Shown here one piece after another: positions 25,592 through 34,023 of a stretch of 64,000 nt of DNA; positions within the stretch are counted from its first letter, which is position 1; the number at the start of each line of letters is the position of its first letter. A model generated the notes under the pieces. The model was given only the letters and a program-made list of their open reading frames with translations. It made no database searches and was not told where the DNA came from. Source of the stretch: DATFCK01 sp963728975 (GTDB taxonomy: Bacteria > Verrucomicrobiota > Verrucomicrobiia > Chthoniobacterales > UBA10450); assembly GCA_963728975.1 (NCBI GenBank), contig CAVSMF010000001.1:2046001-2110000 (forward strand), in the 5' to 3' direction. The position numbers and the translations under genes were made by a program.

Positions 25592-27769
25592 ATGGCTACT
25601 GCAACTTTGGAAAAGAAAACTCAGGCGAAAAATCCGAATTCGCCTAACCGCAAGTTTCCGCTGGAGCGGACGCGCAACATTGGGATTGCGGCCCACATTG
25701 ACGCCGGCAAGACCACCCTGACCGAGCGGGTGCTGTTCTACACCGGGATGATCCACAAGATGGGTGAGGTGCACGAGGGAACGACCGTGACCGACTGGAT
25801 GGAACAGGAGCGCGAGCGCGGCATTACCATCACTTCGGCCGCGACCACCTGCAGCTGGGCCCAAGTCAAAGAGGAAGGCGTTTACAAAATTTTTGAAGGG
25901 ATCAAGCAGCGGATCAACATTATCGACACCCCGGGCCACGTCGATTTCACGGCCGAAGTGGAGCGCTCGCTTCGGGTGCTGGATGGGGCGATCGCGGTTT
26001 TCGACGGCGTGGCCGGCGTCCAGCCGCAGTCCGAAACGGTCTGGCGTCAGGCTACCAAGTATAACGTTCCCCGGCTCGCCTTCATTAATAAGATGGATCG
26101 GGTTGGAGCCGATTTCGTAATGTCGGTCAAGAGCATCCACGACAAACTTGGCGCCAACGCGTGGCCGGTTTTGCTGCCTCTCGGCAAGGAGGATCAACTC
26201 AAGGGTCAGCTCGACGTTATTAATAAGAAGGCGATCATTTACTCCGACAGCGATCAGCTGGGATCGACCTACGAAGTTACCGAATTGCCGAAGGAGTATG
26301 TCGAGATCGTTGACAAGGCATACAGCGATCTGGTCGAGCAAATTTCCAATCTTGATGACGAGGTCGCTCATGTAGTTCTGGAGGAGAAGCCGGTTACACC
26401 GCAACTGCTGAAGGCCGGCATTCGTCGCCAAACCATCGCGAACAAATTTGTGCCTGTAATCGGCGGTTCGGCTTTGAAGAACATCGGCGTTCAATACCTG
26501 GTGGACGCCGTGGTCGATTATTTGCCGAGCCCGCTCGACATTCCGCCGGCTAAAGGCATGGAGCCGGACACGCACGAGCCGATGGAAGCGCCCACGGACG
26601 ACAGCGGAAATTTCTGTTCCCTGGCCTTCAAACTTTGGAGTGATCCGTTTGTCGGGAAGCTGGTGTTCTTCCGCGTCTATTCCGGGACGCTTTCCAAAGG
26701 CGACAATGTTTATAATCCGCGCACGAACAAGCGTGAGCGCATATCGCGTTTGATTCAGATCCAGGCCGACAAACGCGAGGACATTGAGACCTGTTATTCC
26801 GGCGATATTGCCGCCATCGTTGGAATTAAGAATATCACGACAGGCGACACGCTGTGCGACGAAGACCATCCCATCCTGCTCGAGCCGCCGACATTTCCTG
26901 ATCCCGTGATTTCAATGGCGATCGAGCCGAAGACAAAACTCGATCAGGAAAAAATGGGCGTCGCTCTCCAGCGACTCGCAGAAGAAGATCCGACTTTCCG
27001 TGTTTATACCCACGAAGACACCGGCCAGACCATTATCGCCGGGATGGGCGAGCTGCATTTGGAGATCATTCGGGATCGGATGTTCCGGGAGTTCAAGGTG
27101 GATGCGAACGCGGGCAAACCGCAGATCGCCTACCGGGAAACGATCACTACCAACGCGCACGGTGTCGGCAAGTTGATCAAGCAATCGGGCGGGCGCGGCC
27201 AGTATGGTCACGTGGAAGTGGACATGCGACCGGGCAGCCGCGGCACCGGTTTGGTCGTCGAGAACAAGATCGTGGGCGGCATCATTCCGAGAGAATACAT
27301 ACCGGCGGTCAAGAAGGGGATCGAGGAAGCGGTGCTCAACGGCATCCTCGGCGGCTATCCGGTGGTCGATGTCGAAGTGGACATCGTTTACGGAAGCTTT
27401 CATGAAGTCGATTCGAACGAACTGGCATTCAAGCTGGCCTCAATTTTCGCTATGAAAGATGGGTTCAAAGCCGGTAAAACGATCCTGCTCGAACCGATTA
27501 TGAAGGTGGAAAACATCACGCCGAACGAATTTCAGGGGGATATCTGCGGCGATTTGAGCCGGCGGCGCGGCAGCATCAATAGCATCGAAACCCGGGGCAA
27601 TCTGACCATTGTTCACGCCGCGGTGCCGCTGGCGGAACTGTTCGGTTACGCCACCGCCATCCGTTCGCTCTCCAAGGGCCGCTCCAGCTATTCGATGGAA
27701 CCGTCGCACTTCGAGCCGGTGCCGCAAAATCTGGTGGCGGGTATTCTCGACCAAAGGGAGAAGAAATGA
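25592..27769 (+). CDS. fusA: Translation elongation factor G
   Basis: A 725-residue translocase from the ATG at 25592; an in-frame GTG at 25580, overlapping rpsG, would add four residues. GTPase motifs are complete: AAHIDAGKTTLTER (G1), GITITSAATT (G2), DTPGHVDF (G3) and NKMDRVGAD (G4). Domain IV carries SGGRGQYGHVEV and domain V the RRRGSINSIETRG loop. It is somewhat longer than E. coli EF-G mainly through an N-terminal tail of about 20 residues. tuf, often next, is missing here; rpsJ follows with an ATGA overlap. Confidence 0.96.
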   Translation: MATATLEKKTQAKNPNSPNRKFPLERTRNIGIAAHIDAGKTTLTERVLFYTGMIHKMGEVHEGTTVTDWMEQERERGITITSAATTCSWAQVKEEGVYKIFEGIKQRINIIDTPGHVDFTAEVERSLRVLDGAIAVFDGVAGVQPQSETVWRQATKYNVPRLAFINKMDRVGADFVMSVKSIHDKLGANAWPVLLPLGKEDQLKGQLDVINKKAIIYSDSDQLGSTYEVTELPKEYVEIVDKAYSDLVEQISNLDDEVAHVVLEEKPVTPQLLKAGIRRQTIANKFVPVIGGSALKNIGVQYLVDAVVDYLPSPLDIPPAKGMEPDTHEPMEAPTDDSGNFCSLAFKLWSDPFVGKLVFFRVYSGTLSKGDNVYNPRTNKRERISRLIQIQADKREDIETCYSGDIAAIVGIKNITTGDTLCDEDHPILLEPPTFPDPVISMAIEPKTKLDQEKMGVALQRLAEEDPTFRVYTHEDTGQTIIAGMGELHLEIIRDRMFREFKVDANAGKPQIAYRETITTNAHGVGKLIKQSGGRGQYGHVEVDMRPGSRGTGLVVENKIVGGIIPREYIPAVKKGIEEAVLNGILGGYPVVDVEVDIVYGSFHEVDSNELAFKLASIFAMKDGFKAGKTILLEPIMKVENITPNEFQGDICGDLSRRRGSINSIETRGNLTIVHAAVPLAELFGYATAIRSLSKGRSSYSMEPSHFEPVPQNLVAGILDQREKK

Positions 27770-28077
27770 CCAACGGCCAGCGCATACGCATTCGTTTGAA
27801 AGCGTTCGATCACCGGATGCTCGACCAATCCGCCATCGAGATCGTGGAGACGGCCAAGCGCACCGGGGCGCGGGTAGCCGGCCCGATCCCGTTGCCGACG
27901 TTGATTGAACGATTCACGGTGAACCGCTCCCCTCACGTCGACAAAAAGTCGATGGACCAGTTTGAGATTCGCACCCATAAACGGCTGCTCGACATCATCG
28001 AGCCGACGGCGAAGACGGTGGACGAACTGAAAAAGTTAAACCTGCCGGCGGGCGTGGATATCACGATCAAGATTTAA
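27766..28077 (+). CDS. rpsJ: 30S ribosomal protein S10
   Basis: A 103-residue S10/NusE, which serves the 30S head and also binds NusB and NusG in antitermination. IRIRLKAFDHRMLDQSAIEI and PLPTLIERFTVNRSPHVDKK are characteristic. Translation is coupled to fusA by a four-base overlap. A 95-bp palindromic repeat fills the gap to rplC. Confidence 0.96.
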   Translation: MTNGQRIRIRLKAFDHRMLDQSAIEIVETAKRTGARVAGPIPLPTLIERFTVNRSPHVDKKSMDQFEIRTHKRLLDIIEPTAKTVDELKKLNLPAGVDITIKI

Positions 28078-28088
28078 GCAAACAATCA

Positions 28089-28183
28089 TGTCATTCTGAG
28101 TGAAGCGAAGCGGAACCGAAGAATCCCGTGACCTGGCCTCAAAGGCGGCGCAGCGGGATCCCTCGACTGCGCTCGGGATGACA
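28089..28183. repeat. GTCAT/ATGAC palindromic repeat between rpsJ and rplC
   Basis: Outer arms TGTCATTCTGAG and CTCGGGATGACA pair with few mismatches, and inner arms GAATCCCG and CGGGATCCC pair too. As RNA it would form a long imperfect hairpin in the ribosomal transcript, ending 10 bases before the rplC ATG. Confidence 0.85.
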
Positions 28184-28193
28184 AAGAAAGAAA

Positions 28194-28934
28194 ATGAGCA
28201 TCGGCCTACTTGGACAGAAAATCGGCATGACCAGCGTCTACGACGCGGACGGCCGGCTTCATCCCGTGACCGTGATTGCGGCGGGCGACAATGTTTTGGT
28301 GCGCCGGTTGACCGCGGAAAATAACGGGTACTCTGCGATTCAAGTTGGATTCGGCTCGCAAAAGGAATCGCGCTTGAACCGCGCCGCCTTGGGCGAATTC
28401 AAGAAAGCCGGCGCCGAACCCAAGAAGTTTGTTCGCGAATTCCGGCTCGTGGCCGACTCGCCCGAAGGCGAAGTCAATTTGAGTGTTACCCAATTTCAGC
28501 CGGGCGATTACGTTGACGTGATCGGCCGCTCAAAGGGCAAAGGTTTCCAGGGTGTGATGAAGAAACATAACTTTGCCGGTCAGGGAGCTGCCCATGGATC
28601 GAAGACGCATCGACGGAACGGAGCAATCGGCAATCGATCGACCCCCGGACGGATTTGGAAAAACATGGGAATGCCAGGGCACATGGGTGACGAGCGGGTG
28701 ACGGTGCAAAATCTCCAAGTGATGCAGGTGCGGGAATCGGAGAAAATTATTTTGGTGAGCGGAGCGGTGCCCGGTTCGACGGGCAGCTACGTGGTGGTGC
28801 GTCCGGCGATCAAGCGGCCTGAGCCCCGGGCGACGGCGCCTGCGGCAAAGAAGCCGGCGCCGGAGAAGAAAGCGCAACCAGCGGCGGAAAAGAAACCTCA
28901 ACCCGCGGCCGAAAAGCCGGCAGCTGAGAAATGA
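28194..28934 (+). CDS. rplC: 50S ribosomal protein L3 with Ala/Lys/Pro tail
   Basis: A 246-residue L3; the family norm is about 210. MSIGLLGQKIGMTSVYDADG starts the beta-barrel, GKGFQGVMKKHNFAGQGAAH is the loop reaching the peptidyl transferase centre, and the RSTPGRIWKNMGMPGHMGDE segment is intact. From about residue 207 a tail of Ala/Lys/Pro/Glu repeats (AAKKPAPEKK-like) is added. rplD overlaps its stop by four bases. Confidence 0.95.
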   Translation: MSIGLLGQKIGMTSVYDADGRLHPVTVIAAGDNVLVRRLTAENNGYSAIQVGFGSQKESRLNRAALGEFKKAGAEPKKFVREFRLVADSPEGEVNLSVTQFQPGDYVDVIGRSKGKGFQGVMKKHNFAGQGAAHGSKTHRRNGAIGNRSTPGRIWKNMGMPGHMGDERVTVQNLQVMQVRESEKIILVSGAVPGSTGSYVVVRPAIKRPEPRATAPAAKKPAPEKKAQPAAEKKPQPAAEKPAAEK

Positions 28935-29563
28935 GCGCAAAAGTTTTAAGCAAAACGGCGGCCAAAGAAGCCAAGATCGACCTGATTGAAAATGGCCGGG
29001 GGACCCAGGCCCTGCATGATGTGATCGTGGCGATGCGGGCCGCCCGGCGGTCCGGCACGGCCAACACCAAAACGAAGGCGGAGGTCGATCTGTCCGGTGC
29101 AAAACCGTGGCGGCAGAAAGGGACGGGGCGAGCCCGGGCCGGTTACAAATCGTCTCCGATCTGGCGCGGTGGCGGCGTCGTTTTCGGTCCGAAGCCGCGC
29201 GATTACTCCAAGAAAACATCCAAATCGATGAGGAAACTGGCCTTTCAAAAGGCCCTGAGCGAGCGAATCAAGGCCGGCGACGTTCTGACCATCGACAAAT
29301 TCGCGGTCGCGGAAATCAAAACCAAGGCATTTATCGATTTGGTTCGAAAGCAGACTGATGCGCAAAAGGTCCTGCTTATTAGCGATTCGTTCGATGAGAA
29401 GACCCACTTATCGGCCCGGAACGTAAAACCGGTGCATTTGGCAACCTCCTCGGAGGTCAATGCGGAACAGCTGCTTGCGTTCGAGAAAATCGTCGTGACC
29501 GAGAAAGGTCTGGAACAATTGGCAGCCCGGATCCGTCCGGCCTCGACAAAGGCCACGGCCTGA
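28931..29563 (+). CDS. rplD: 50S ribosomal protein L4
   Basis: A 210-residue L4. The exit-tunnel extension is recognisable in KPWRQKGTGRARAGYKSSP and the following GGGVVFGPKPRDYSKKTSK. The C-terminal globular part (VTEKGLEQLAARI) is standard. In E. coli L4 represses its own operon; no leader equivalent can be recognised here because rpsJ follows fusA directly. Confidence 0.95.
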   Translation: MSAKVLSKTAAKEAKIDLIENGRGTQALHDVIVAMRAARRSGTANTKTKAEVDLSGAKPWRQKGTGRARAGYKSSPIWRGGGVVFGPKPRDYSKKTSKSMRKLAFQKALSERIKAGDVLTIDKFAVAEIKTKAFIDLVRKQTDAQKVLLISDSFDEKTHLSARNVKPVHLATSSEVNAEQLLAFEKIVVTEKGLEQLAARIRPASTKATA

Positions 29564-29567
29564 TAAA

Positions 29568-29852
29568 ATGAACGAGCCACACGATATTATTCAGAGAGCG
29601 TCCCTGACCGAGAAATCGTCGCTGCTGAGCGAGAAACAGAACAAGTATGTTTTTCGGGTCAGCCCGCGGGCGAACAAGTTCCAGATCAAGGACGCGGTGG
29701 AGCGGCTTTTCAAGAAGACGGTTGTGAGCGTGAACACGTGCAATTATGCGGGGAAAAAGAAACGGGAGCGCTCTCTGAACTACGGCCGCAAGGCGCATTG
29801 GAAAAAGGCGATTGTGACCTTGAAAGAGGGGGACAAGATCGAATTTGTATGA
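29568..29852 (+). CDS. rplW: 50S ribosomal protein L23
   Basis: A 94-residue protein at the tunnel exit that docks trigger factor and SRP. IIQRASLTEKSSLLSEKQNK and VSVNTCNYAGKKKRERSLNY are the core signatures. It starts four bases after rplD and ends 28 bases before the rplB ATG. Confidence 0.94.
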   Translation: MNEPHDIIQRASLTEKSSLLSEKQNKYVFRVSPRANKFQIKDAVERLFKKTVVSVNTCNYAGKKKRERSLNYGRKAHWKKAIVTLKEGDKIEFV

Positions 29853-29880
29853 GCAAGCCTTTCTTTGTCAGTTTAGCTTT

Positions 29881-30729
29881 ATGGCTTTAAAGAGTTTTCG
29901 CCCCCTTACTCCCGCCTTGCGATTCAAGTCGCTGCCGGCTTTTGATGAGATCACCAAGCAGCGGCCGGAGAAACGTCTGCTCGAGCCCAAGAAAAAGACC
30001 GGCGGCCGCAACGCGTTCGGACGCATGACCTCGCGCCATATCGGCGGCGGGCATAAGCAGAAATATCGGAAGGTTGATTTCAAACGGGCCAAGCGGGGAA
30101 TGACAGCGGAAGTGATCGGCATCGAGTACGATCCGAATCGCTCGGCCCGGATCGCTCTTATCAAATATGAGGACGGCGAGCTGAGCTATATCCTTGCCCC
30201 CAGCGGCTTGACGGTGGGCAGGCGTGTTGCCGCCGGCGACAGTGTCGCGCCTGAGGTGGGGAATGCGCTGCCTTTGCGGGCGATTCCGCTCGGCACGAAT
30301 ATTCACAATATCGAGCTCACTCCCGGCCGCGGCGGCCAGATCGCGCGCAGCGCCGGGCAGCAGGCGATTCTCAATAATCTCGAAGGAGGCTATGCCCTGA
30401 TCAAGATGCCTTCCGGGGAAATCCGGCGGATCCACGAAAATGCCTACGCCACCGTTGGGCAGGTCGGGAACGTCGATCACATGAATGTGTCGAGCGGCAA
30501 AGCCGGCCGGACCCGCTGGCGCGGACGACGCCCCCATGTCCGGGGCATGGCTATGAACCCAATCGATCATCCGATGGGCGGAGGCCAGGGCAAATCGAAA
30601 GGCGGCGGCGGCCGGCATCATCCGGTTAGTCCGTGGGGTCAATTAGCCAAGGGATTTAAGACTCGGGCGAAGCACAAACCGAGTGACCGTTTCATTTTGG
30701 AGCGGCGCCGTTCCAAGAAGAAGAATTAA
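29881..30729 (+). CDS. rplB: 50S ribosomal protein L2
   Basis: A 282-residue L2 from the ATG at 29881 (MALKSFRPLTPALRF); the frame opens 12 codons earlier but that part overlaps rplW and is not family-like. GRNAFGRMTSRHIGGGHKQK and VGNVDHMNVSSGKAGRTRW are standard. The loop near the peptidyl transferase centre reads AMNPIDHPMGGGQG: the invariant His is kept, while the second His and the Glu seen in E. coli HPHGGGEG are Met and Gln. L2 closes the first block; a 205-bp repeat-filled gap follows. Confidence 0.95.
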   Translation: MALKSFRPLTPALRFKSLPAFDEITKQRPEKRLLEPKKKTGGRNAFGRMTSRHIGGGHKQKYRKVDFKRAKRGMTAEVIGIEYDPNRSARIALIKYEDGELSYILAPSGLTVGRRVAAGDSVAPEVGNALPLRAIPLGTNIHNIELTPGRGGQIARSAGQQAILNNLEGGYALIKMPSGEIRRIHENAYATVGQVGNVDHMNVSSGKAGRTRWRGRRPHVRGMAMNPIDHPMGGGQGKSKGGGGRHHPVSPWGQLAKGFKTRAKHKPSDRFILERRRSKKKN

Positions 30730-30768
30730 TCTGGAGCAAACGAAACCAGGAAGACGAGCATTTTAAGT

Positions 30769-30911
30769 AATCTGGAAGCCAGGAAACCAGGAGAAGGAAA
30801 TCATTTGGACAGAGGAGTTGAGAAGATGAAAAGCGAGTATAACCAGAGGCGGGGCAATTAGACGGTGGGAAGCTACTGTCTCCCTGTTCCTGGCTTTCTG
30901 GCTTCCAGATT
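30769..30911. repeat. Inverted octamer-repeat element between rplB and rpsS
   Basis: The left arm from 30769 (AATCTGGAAGCCAGGAAACC, units GGAAGCCA, GGAAACCA) is mirrored by the right arm ending at 30911, whose complement reads AATCTGGAAGCCAGAAAGCC. About 80 bases without a gene separate the arms. Same family as 21044-21210; the 11 outermost bases are identical in both copies. Confidence 0.88.
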
Positions 30912-30943
30912 CGTAATGGATTCGTAATTAGAATTTGATTTTT

Positions 30944-31222
30944 ATGGCAAGATCGTTGAAAAAAGGACCCTTCGTCGAGTCGCATCTTCTGGAAAAGATC
31001 GACAAGATGAACAGTTCGGGCGGGAAGAAACCGATCAAGACCTGGTCGCGGCGGTCGATGGTGACGCCTGATTTTGTGGGCCATACGTTTCTGATTCACA
31101 ACGGAAAGATCTTTCATTCCGTGTTTATCACCGAAAACATGGTGGGACATAAGCTGGGCGAATTTTCACCGACCCGTGTGTTTAAGAAACATGGTTCGCA
31201 CACGGCCAAGGTGACGAAGTAG
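30944..31222 (+). CDS. rpsS: 30S ribosomal protein S19
   Basis: A 92-residue S19 starting ARSLKKGPFVESHLLEKI, with KTWSRRSMVTPDFVGHTFLI and KLGEFSPTRVFKKHGSHTAK. ATG 30944 is chosen over the TTG nine bases upstream. The downstream neighbour is not rplV but an exported coiled-coil protein gene. Confidence 0.95.
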   Translation: MARSLKKGPFVESHLLEKIDKMNSSGGKKPIKTWSRRSMVTPDFVGHTFLIHNGKIFHSVFITENMVGHKLGEFSPTRVFKKHGSHTAKVTK

Positions 31223-31236
31223 TTTTTTTAGTTCGT

Positions 31237-31316
31237 GGTTGATAGTTGATAGTCGAGAGAATGAAACTCTTGCGCGCGAGGCCAAGGTGAACCTCTCAGC
31301 CGTCTTCTATCAACTA
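31237..31316. repeat. Inverted heptamer element between rpsS and the inserted gene
   Basis: The left side has units GGTTGAT, AGTTGAT, AGTCGAG. A perfect 10-bp inverted repeat, TAGTTGATAG (31243-31252) and CTATCAACTA (31307-31316), frames about 54 bases. The right arm lies in the signal-peptide codons of the next gene and spells Phe-Tyr-Gln-Leu. Confidence 0.72.
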
Positions 31317-32102
31317 ACGGCTATATTAGTAGTGGGCTGCGCAACGCTGGCTCAAGGGCTGGCGGCAGAGGGAAATAGTTCTTTGTCAGAATCCAAAATT
31401 GAAAAGACCGAGCGCGGTGTGACCGACGCCGCTTTGCTGGCCCAGAATGAAGAATTGCGCCGGCAGCTGGCGATCGCCCAGGAATCGCTCAAGACGCTGA
31501 CCAGCAGTCTGGCGGAATCGAATGCCGAAGCGGAATTATTTCGGCGCAAATATTCGGATCTGCAGCTGCGGATGGAAGCGTTGGGTCTGGCGGCGGCCGG
31601 CAAGGACCGGTCGAAACTGGAGCAGCGGTTGCTGACTGCGGTGAGCGACCTGCAACTGGCCCAGAAGGAACGGGACGAATTTCGAGATCAGATGCTGCAG
31701 CTTGACGAGGCGATGTTACAGTACTTGAAGACTTCGCAGGGGGGCGACGCGCAGGCGCGGATGGACCTGGAGACGCAATTGCGCCGCGCGAACGACCTGG
31801 TGGGGAGATCGACGCACACTCTCTCGGCCGTGGCCCAGCCGGGATTGATGGACGGCAGCGTTGTCAGCGTCAAGGAGGAGTGGTCGTTCGTTGTCGGAAA
31901 CATCGGAGAGAAGCAGGGGGTTAAGATCGGAATGCCCCTGCGGGTGATGCGGGGCGAACGAAAGATTGCCAGCCTGCGGGTGGTCGATGTGCGGGAAAGG
32001 ATTTGCGGGGCGGTGGTTCAGGAAATGGATTCTGAGAAAGAGAAAATAAAAGTGGGCGATCGCCTCCAGGTGGATGCGAAGCCGGATGTGAGTTTGAAGT
32101 GA
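31287..32102 (+). CDS. Exported coiled-coil protein with FlgT-C-like barrel, inserted in the S10 cluster
   Basis: From the GTG at 31287 (GAGG six bases upstream) the protein is 271 residues; the frame runs back to a TTG at 31239 inside the repeat. The N terminus is a signal sequence (AVFYQLTAILVVGCATLAQG) with a possible lipobox LVVGC. Residues about 45-170 are a coiled coil. The last 80 residues form a beta domain: SFVVGNIGEKQGVKIGMPL, VMRGERKIASLRVVDV, KVGDRLQV, recalling the C-terminal domain of FlgT-type proteins. No ribosomal role is apparent. It sits where rplV normally follows rpsS, so it would be transcribed at ribosomal-protein level. Confidence 0.78.
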   Translation: MNLSAVFYQLTAILVVGCATLAQGLAAEGNSSLSESKIEKTERGVTDAALLAQNEELRRQLAIAQESLKTLTSSLAESNAEAELFRRKYSDLQLRMEALGLAAAGKDRSKLEQRLLTAVSDLQLAQKERDEFRDQMLQLDEAMLQYLKTSQGGDAQARMDLETQLRRANDLVGRSTHTLSAVAQPGLMDGSVVSVKEEWSFVVGNIGEKQGVKIGMPLRVMRGERKIASLRVVDVRERICGAVVQEMDSEKEKIKVGDRLQVDAKPDVSLK

Positions 32103-32109
32103 AGCAGGA

Positions 32110-32185
32110 TTAAGAAAGTTAAAAAAGTTAAATCGTTAGGGGGCGGATCCGAGTTCCGTTCCGGCGATGTAACTCTTTTAACAGT
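32110..32185. repeat. Inverted nonamer element upstream of rplV
   Basis: The left arm contains 9-bp units AAGAAAGTT, AAAAAAGTT, AAATCGTTA (32112-32138). The right arm has AACTCTTTT, AACAGTTTT, AACC in the opposite sense. The element fills the 99-bp gap between the inserted gene and rplV and is strikingly AT-rich for this region. Confidence 0.75.
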
Positions 32186-32201
32186 TTTAACCGACCTCAG
32201 C

Positions 32202-32681
32202 ATGGAAATCAGATCCATTTACAAATATGCGCGGATCTCGCCGTTCAAGGCGCGTGAGGTCACGCGTGAGATCCAGGGTTTGCCGGTATCGGCTGCTTTG
32301 GACGTGCTCTCCTTTACCCCCAAGAAAGCGGCGTTTCTAATTGGTAAAACGTTGAAAAGCGCCGTGGCCAATGCCGAAAACAACGCCAACCTGAAAGTGG
32401 ACGGCCTGGTGGTGAAAGAAGCCACTGTCGGCGAAGGCCCAACCATCAAGCGGATGATGCCCCGGGCCCGGGGCAGCGGCAGCGGCATCCTGAAACGGAT
32501 GGCTCATATCCGGATCGTGCTCACGGACGAAATCGTAATTGAGACGCGGGAAACACGCCACGCGAAGCGGAAAGCGGAAGCAAAGGCGGCAAGAAAAGAA
32601 GCCGGGGGCGAAACCGCAGCGAAAACAACAACGGAGAAAAAGCCGAGAGCAAAGAAGGCGAGCAAGAAGGCCAAGAAATAA
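32202..32681 (+). CDS. rplV: 50S ribosomal protein L22 with basic C-terminal tail
   Basis: A 159-residue L22, about 45 longer than usual. The core is normal: YARISPFKAREVTREIQG, AVANAENNANLKVDGLVVKE and the tunnel hairpin IKRMMPRARGSGSGILKRMAH. The extra C terminus is Lys/Ala/Glu-rich (RHAKRKAEAKAARKEAGG and further). An octamer hairpin element separates it from rpsC. Confidence 0.94.
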   Translation: MEIRSIYKYARISPFKAREVTREIQGLPVSAALDVLSFTPKKAAFLIGKTLKSAVANAENNANLKVDGLVVKEATVGEGPTIKRMMPRARGSGSGILKRMAHIRIVLTDEIVIETRETRHAKRKAEAKAARKEAGGETAAKTTTEKKPRAKKASKKAKK

Positions 32682-32713
32682 ATTTATGCATTCTGAGCGG
32701 GAAACCGGAGAAA

Positions 32714-32790
32714 TGGAGTATTGGAGTGGTGGAGTAGTGAGACACCACGTCGGGCTCGTTACTCCATTACTCCACTACTCCAACACTCCA
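32714..32790. repeat. Inverted octamer hairpin (TGGAGTAN) between rplV and rpsC
   Basis: Three left units TGGAGTAT, TGGAGTGG, TGGAGTAG (32714-32737) face four right units TTACTCCA, TTACTCCA, CTACTCCA, ACACTCCA (32759-32790). The loop is about 21 bases. The transcript could form a stem of over 20 bp ending 13 bases before the rpsC ATG. Confidence 0.93.
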
Positions 32791-32803
32791 CTGCTGCTGC
32801 CTT

Positions 32804-33490
32804 ATGGGACAAAAAGTTAATCCAATCGGTTTTCGCCTCGGAGTAAACCGCGATTGGCGGTCGCGCTGGTACGCTTCTCCTCAGGAGCTTCCGGAATTTT
32901 TACACAGCGACATCCAGATTCGTGAATTCGTGAAGAAGAGGCTTCAGTTCGCGGCTGTGGCCAAGATCGTGATCGAACGGGCCTGGAACTCCATTCGGGT
33001 AACGATTCATACCGCGCGACCAGGAATCGTGATTGGCCGAAAGGGCGCCGAAATCGAGAAGATGACGGAGGAGATCTCGAAAATGGCGCAGGGAAAACAG
33101 ATCAAGATCGACATCCAGGAAATCAAAACGCCGGAGCTTGACGCGCAGCTGGTGGCGGAAAACGTCGCCCTCCAAATCGAGCGCCGTATTGCTTATCGCC
33201 GGGCCATGAAGAAAGCAGTGCAGACCGCGATGGATTTTGGCGCGGAAGGAATTCGATTGCGCAGTTCCGGACGTTTGAATGGAGCTGAAATTTCGCGGTC
33301 GGAGTGGTATCGCGAAGGCAAAGTTCCTCTCCATACCTTGCGGACCGCCATCGATTACGGTTTTGCCGAAGCAAATACGGTTTACGGCAAAATTGGGGTG
33401 AAATGCTGGATTTGTAAGAAGGAAGAAGCGCCGCCTGAAACGTCTGCGCCGGCGGCGCCGCCGCCACCGCCCGAGCCGGTCCAAGCCTAG
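32804..33490 (+). CDS. rpsC: 30S ribosomal protein S3
   Basis: A 228-residue S3. The N terminus GQKVNPIGFRLGVNRDWRSR, the KH motif GIVIGRKGAEIEKM and the mRNA-entry segment GRLNGAEISRSEWYREGKVP are present. A short Pro/Ala/Glu tail ends the protein. L16 follows after 23 bases. Confidence 0.95.
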   Translation: MGQKVNPIGFRLGVNRDWRSRWYASPQELPEFLHSDIQIREFVKKRLQFAAVAKIVIERAWNSIRVTIHTARPGIVIGRKGAEIEKMTEEISKMAQGKQIKIDIQEIKTPELDAQLVAENVALQIERRIAYRRAMKKAVQTAMDFGAEGIRLRSSGRLNGAEISRSEWYREGKVPLHTLRTAIDYGFAEANTVYGKIGVKCWICKKEEAPPETSAPAAPPPPPEPVQA

Positions 33491-33513
33491 CCATTTAAGA
33501 GAGAAGAAAAGCC

Positions 33514-33939
33514 ATGCCGTTGATGCCCAAACGAGTGAAGTATCGGAAGTCCCAGCGGGGAAGCCGGAAGGGGACCGCTTCACGCAATCTCCGAATTGAT
33601 TTTGGCGAGTTCGGGCTGCAAACCCTGGAACGCGCCTGGATCACAAACACCCAGATTGAAGCCGCCCGGGTGGCCCTGACTCGCAATATGAAACGCAAAG
33701 GGAAACTGTGGATCCGAATCTTTCCCGACAAATCGGTTACGTCCAGGCCTCCGGAAACCCGAATGGGCAAAGGGAAAGGACAACCGGAGTTCTGGGTGGC
33801 GACGGTGCGCCCAGGCAACATCCTGTTTGAATTGGACGGTGTAACGGAGTCGGTTGCCCGCGAATCGTTGCGATTAGCCGCGGACAAGCTGCCGGTCCGG
33901 ACAAAATTCTTGAGCCGTCACCACGTGACCGCAGCCTGA
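33514..33939 (+). CDS. rplP: 50S ribosomal protein L16
   Basis: A 141-residue L16 that contacts A-site tRNA. MPKRVKYRKSQRGSRKGTAS and ETRMGKGKGQPEFWVATVRP (the loop hydroxylated on Arg in E. coli) are intact, as is AADKLPVRTKFL. Confidence 0.95.
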   Translation: MPLMPKRVKYRKSQRGSRKGTASRNLRIDFGEFGLQTLERAWITNTQIEAARVALTRNMKRKGKLWIRIFPDKSVTSRPPETRMGKGKGQPEFWVATVRPGNILFELDGVTESVARESLRLAADKLPVRTKFLSRHHVTAA

Positions 33940-34023
33940 TCAGAGGGATGATACCGATGGAAGAGAGCAAGATGATTGAGACAGCAGCACAGTCCGCGGC
34001 AATCGCGGCTGGTTAATTTTTGT

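Noticed and set aside
25571..26869. 432-codon minus-strand frame
   Set aside because: Antisense to fusA; typical mirror frame of a GC-rich conserved gene.
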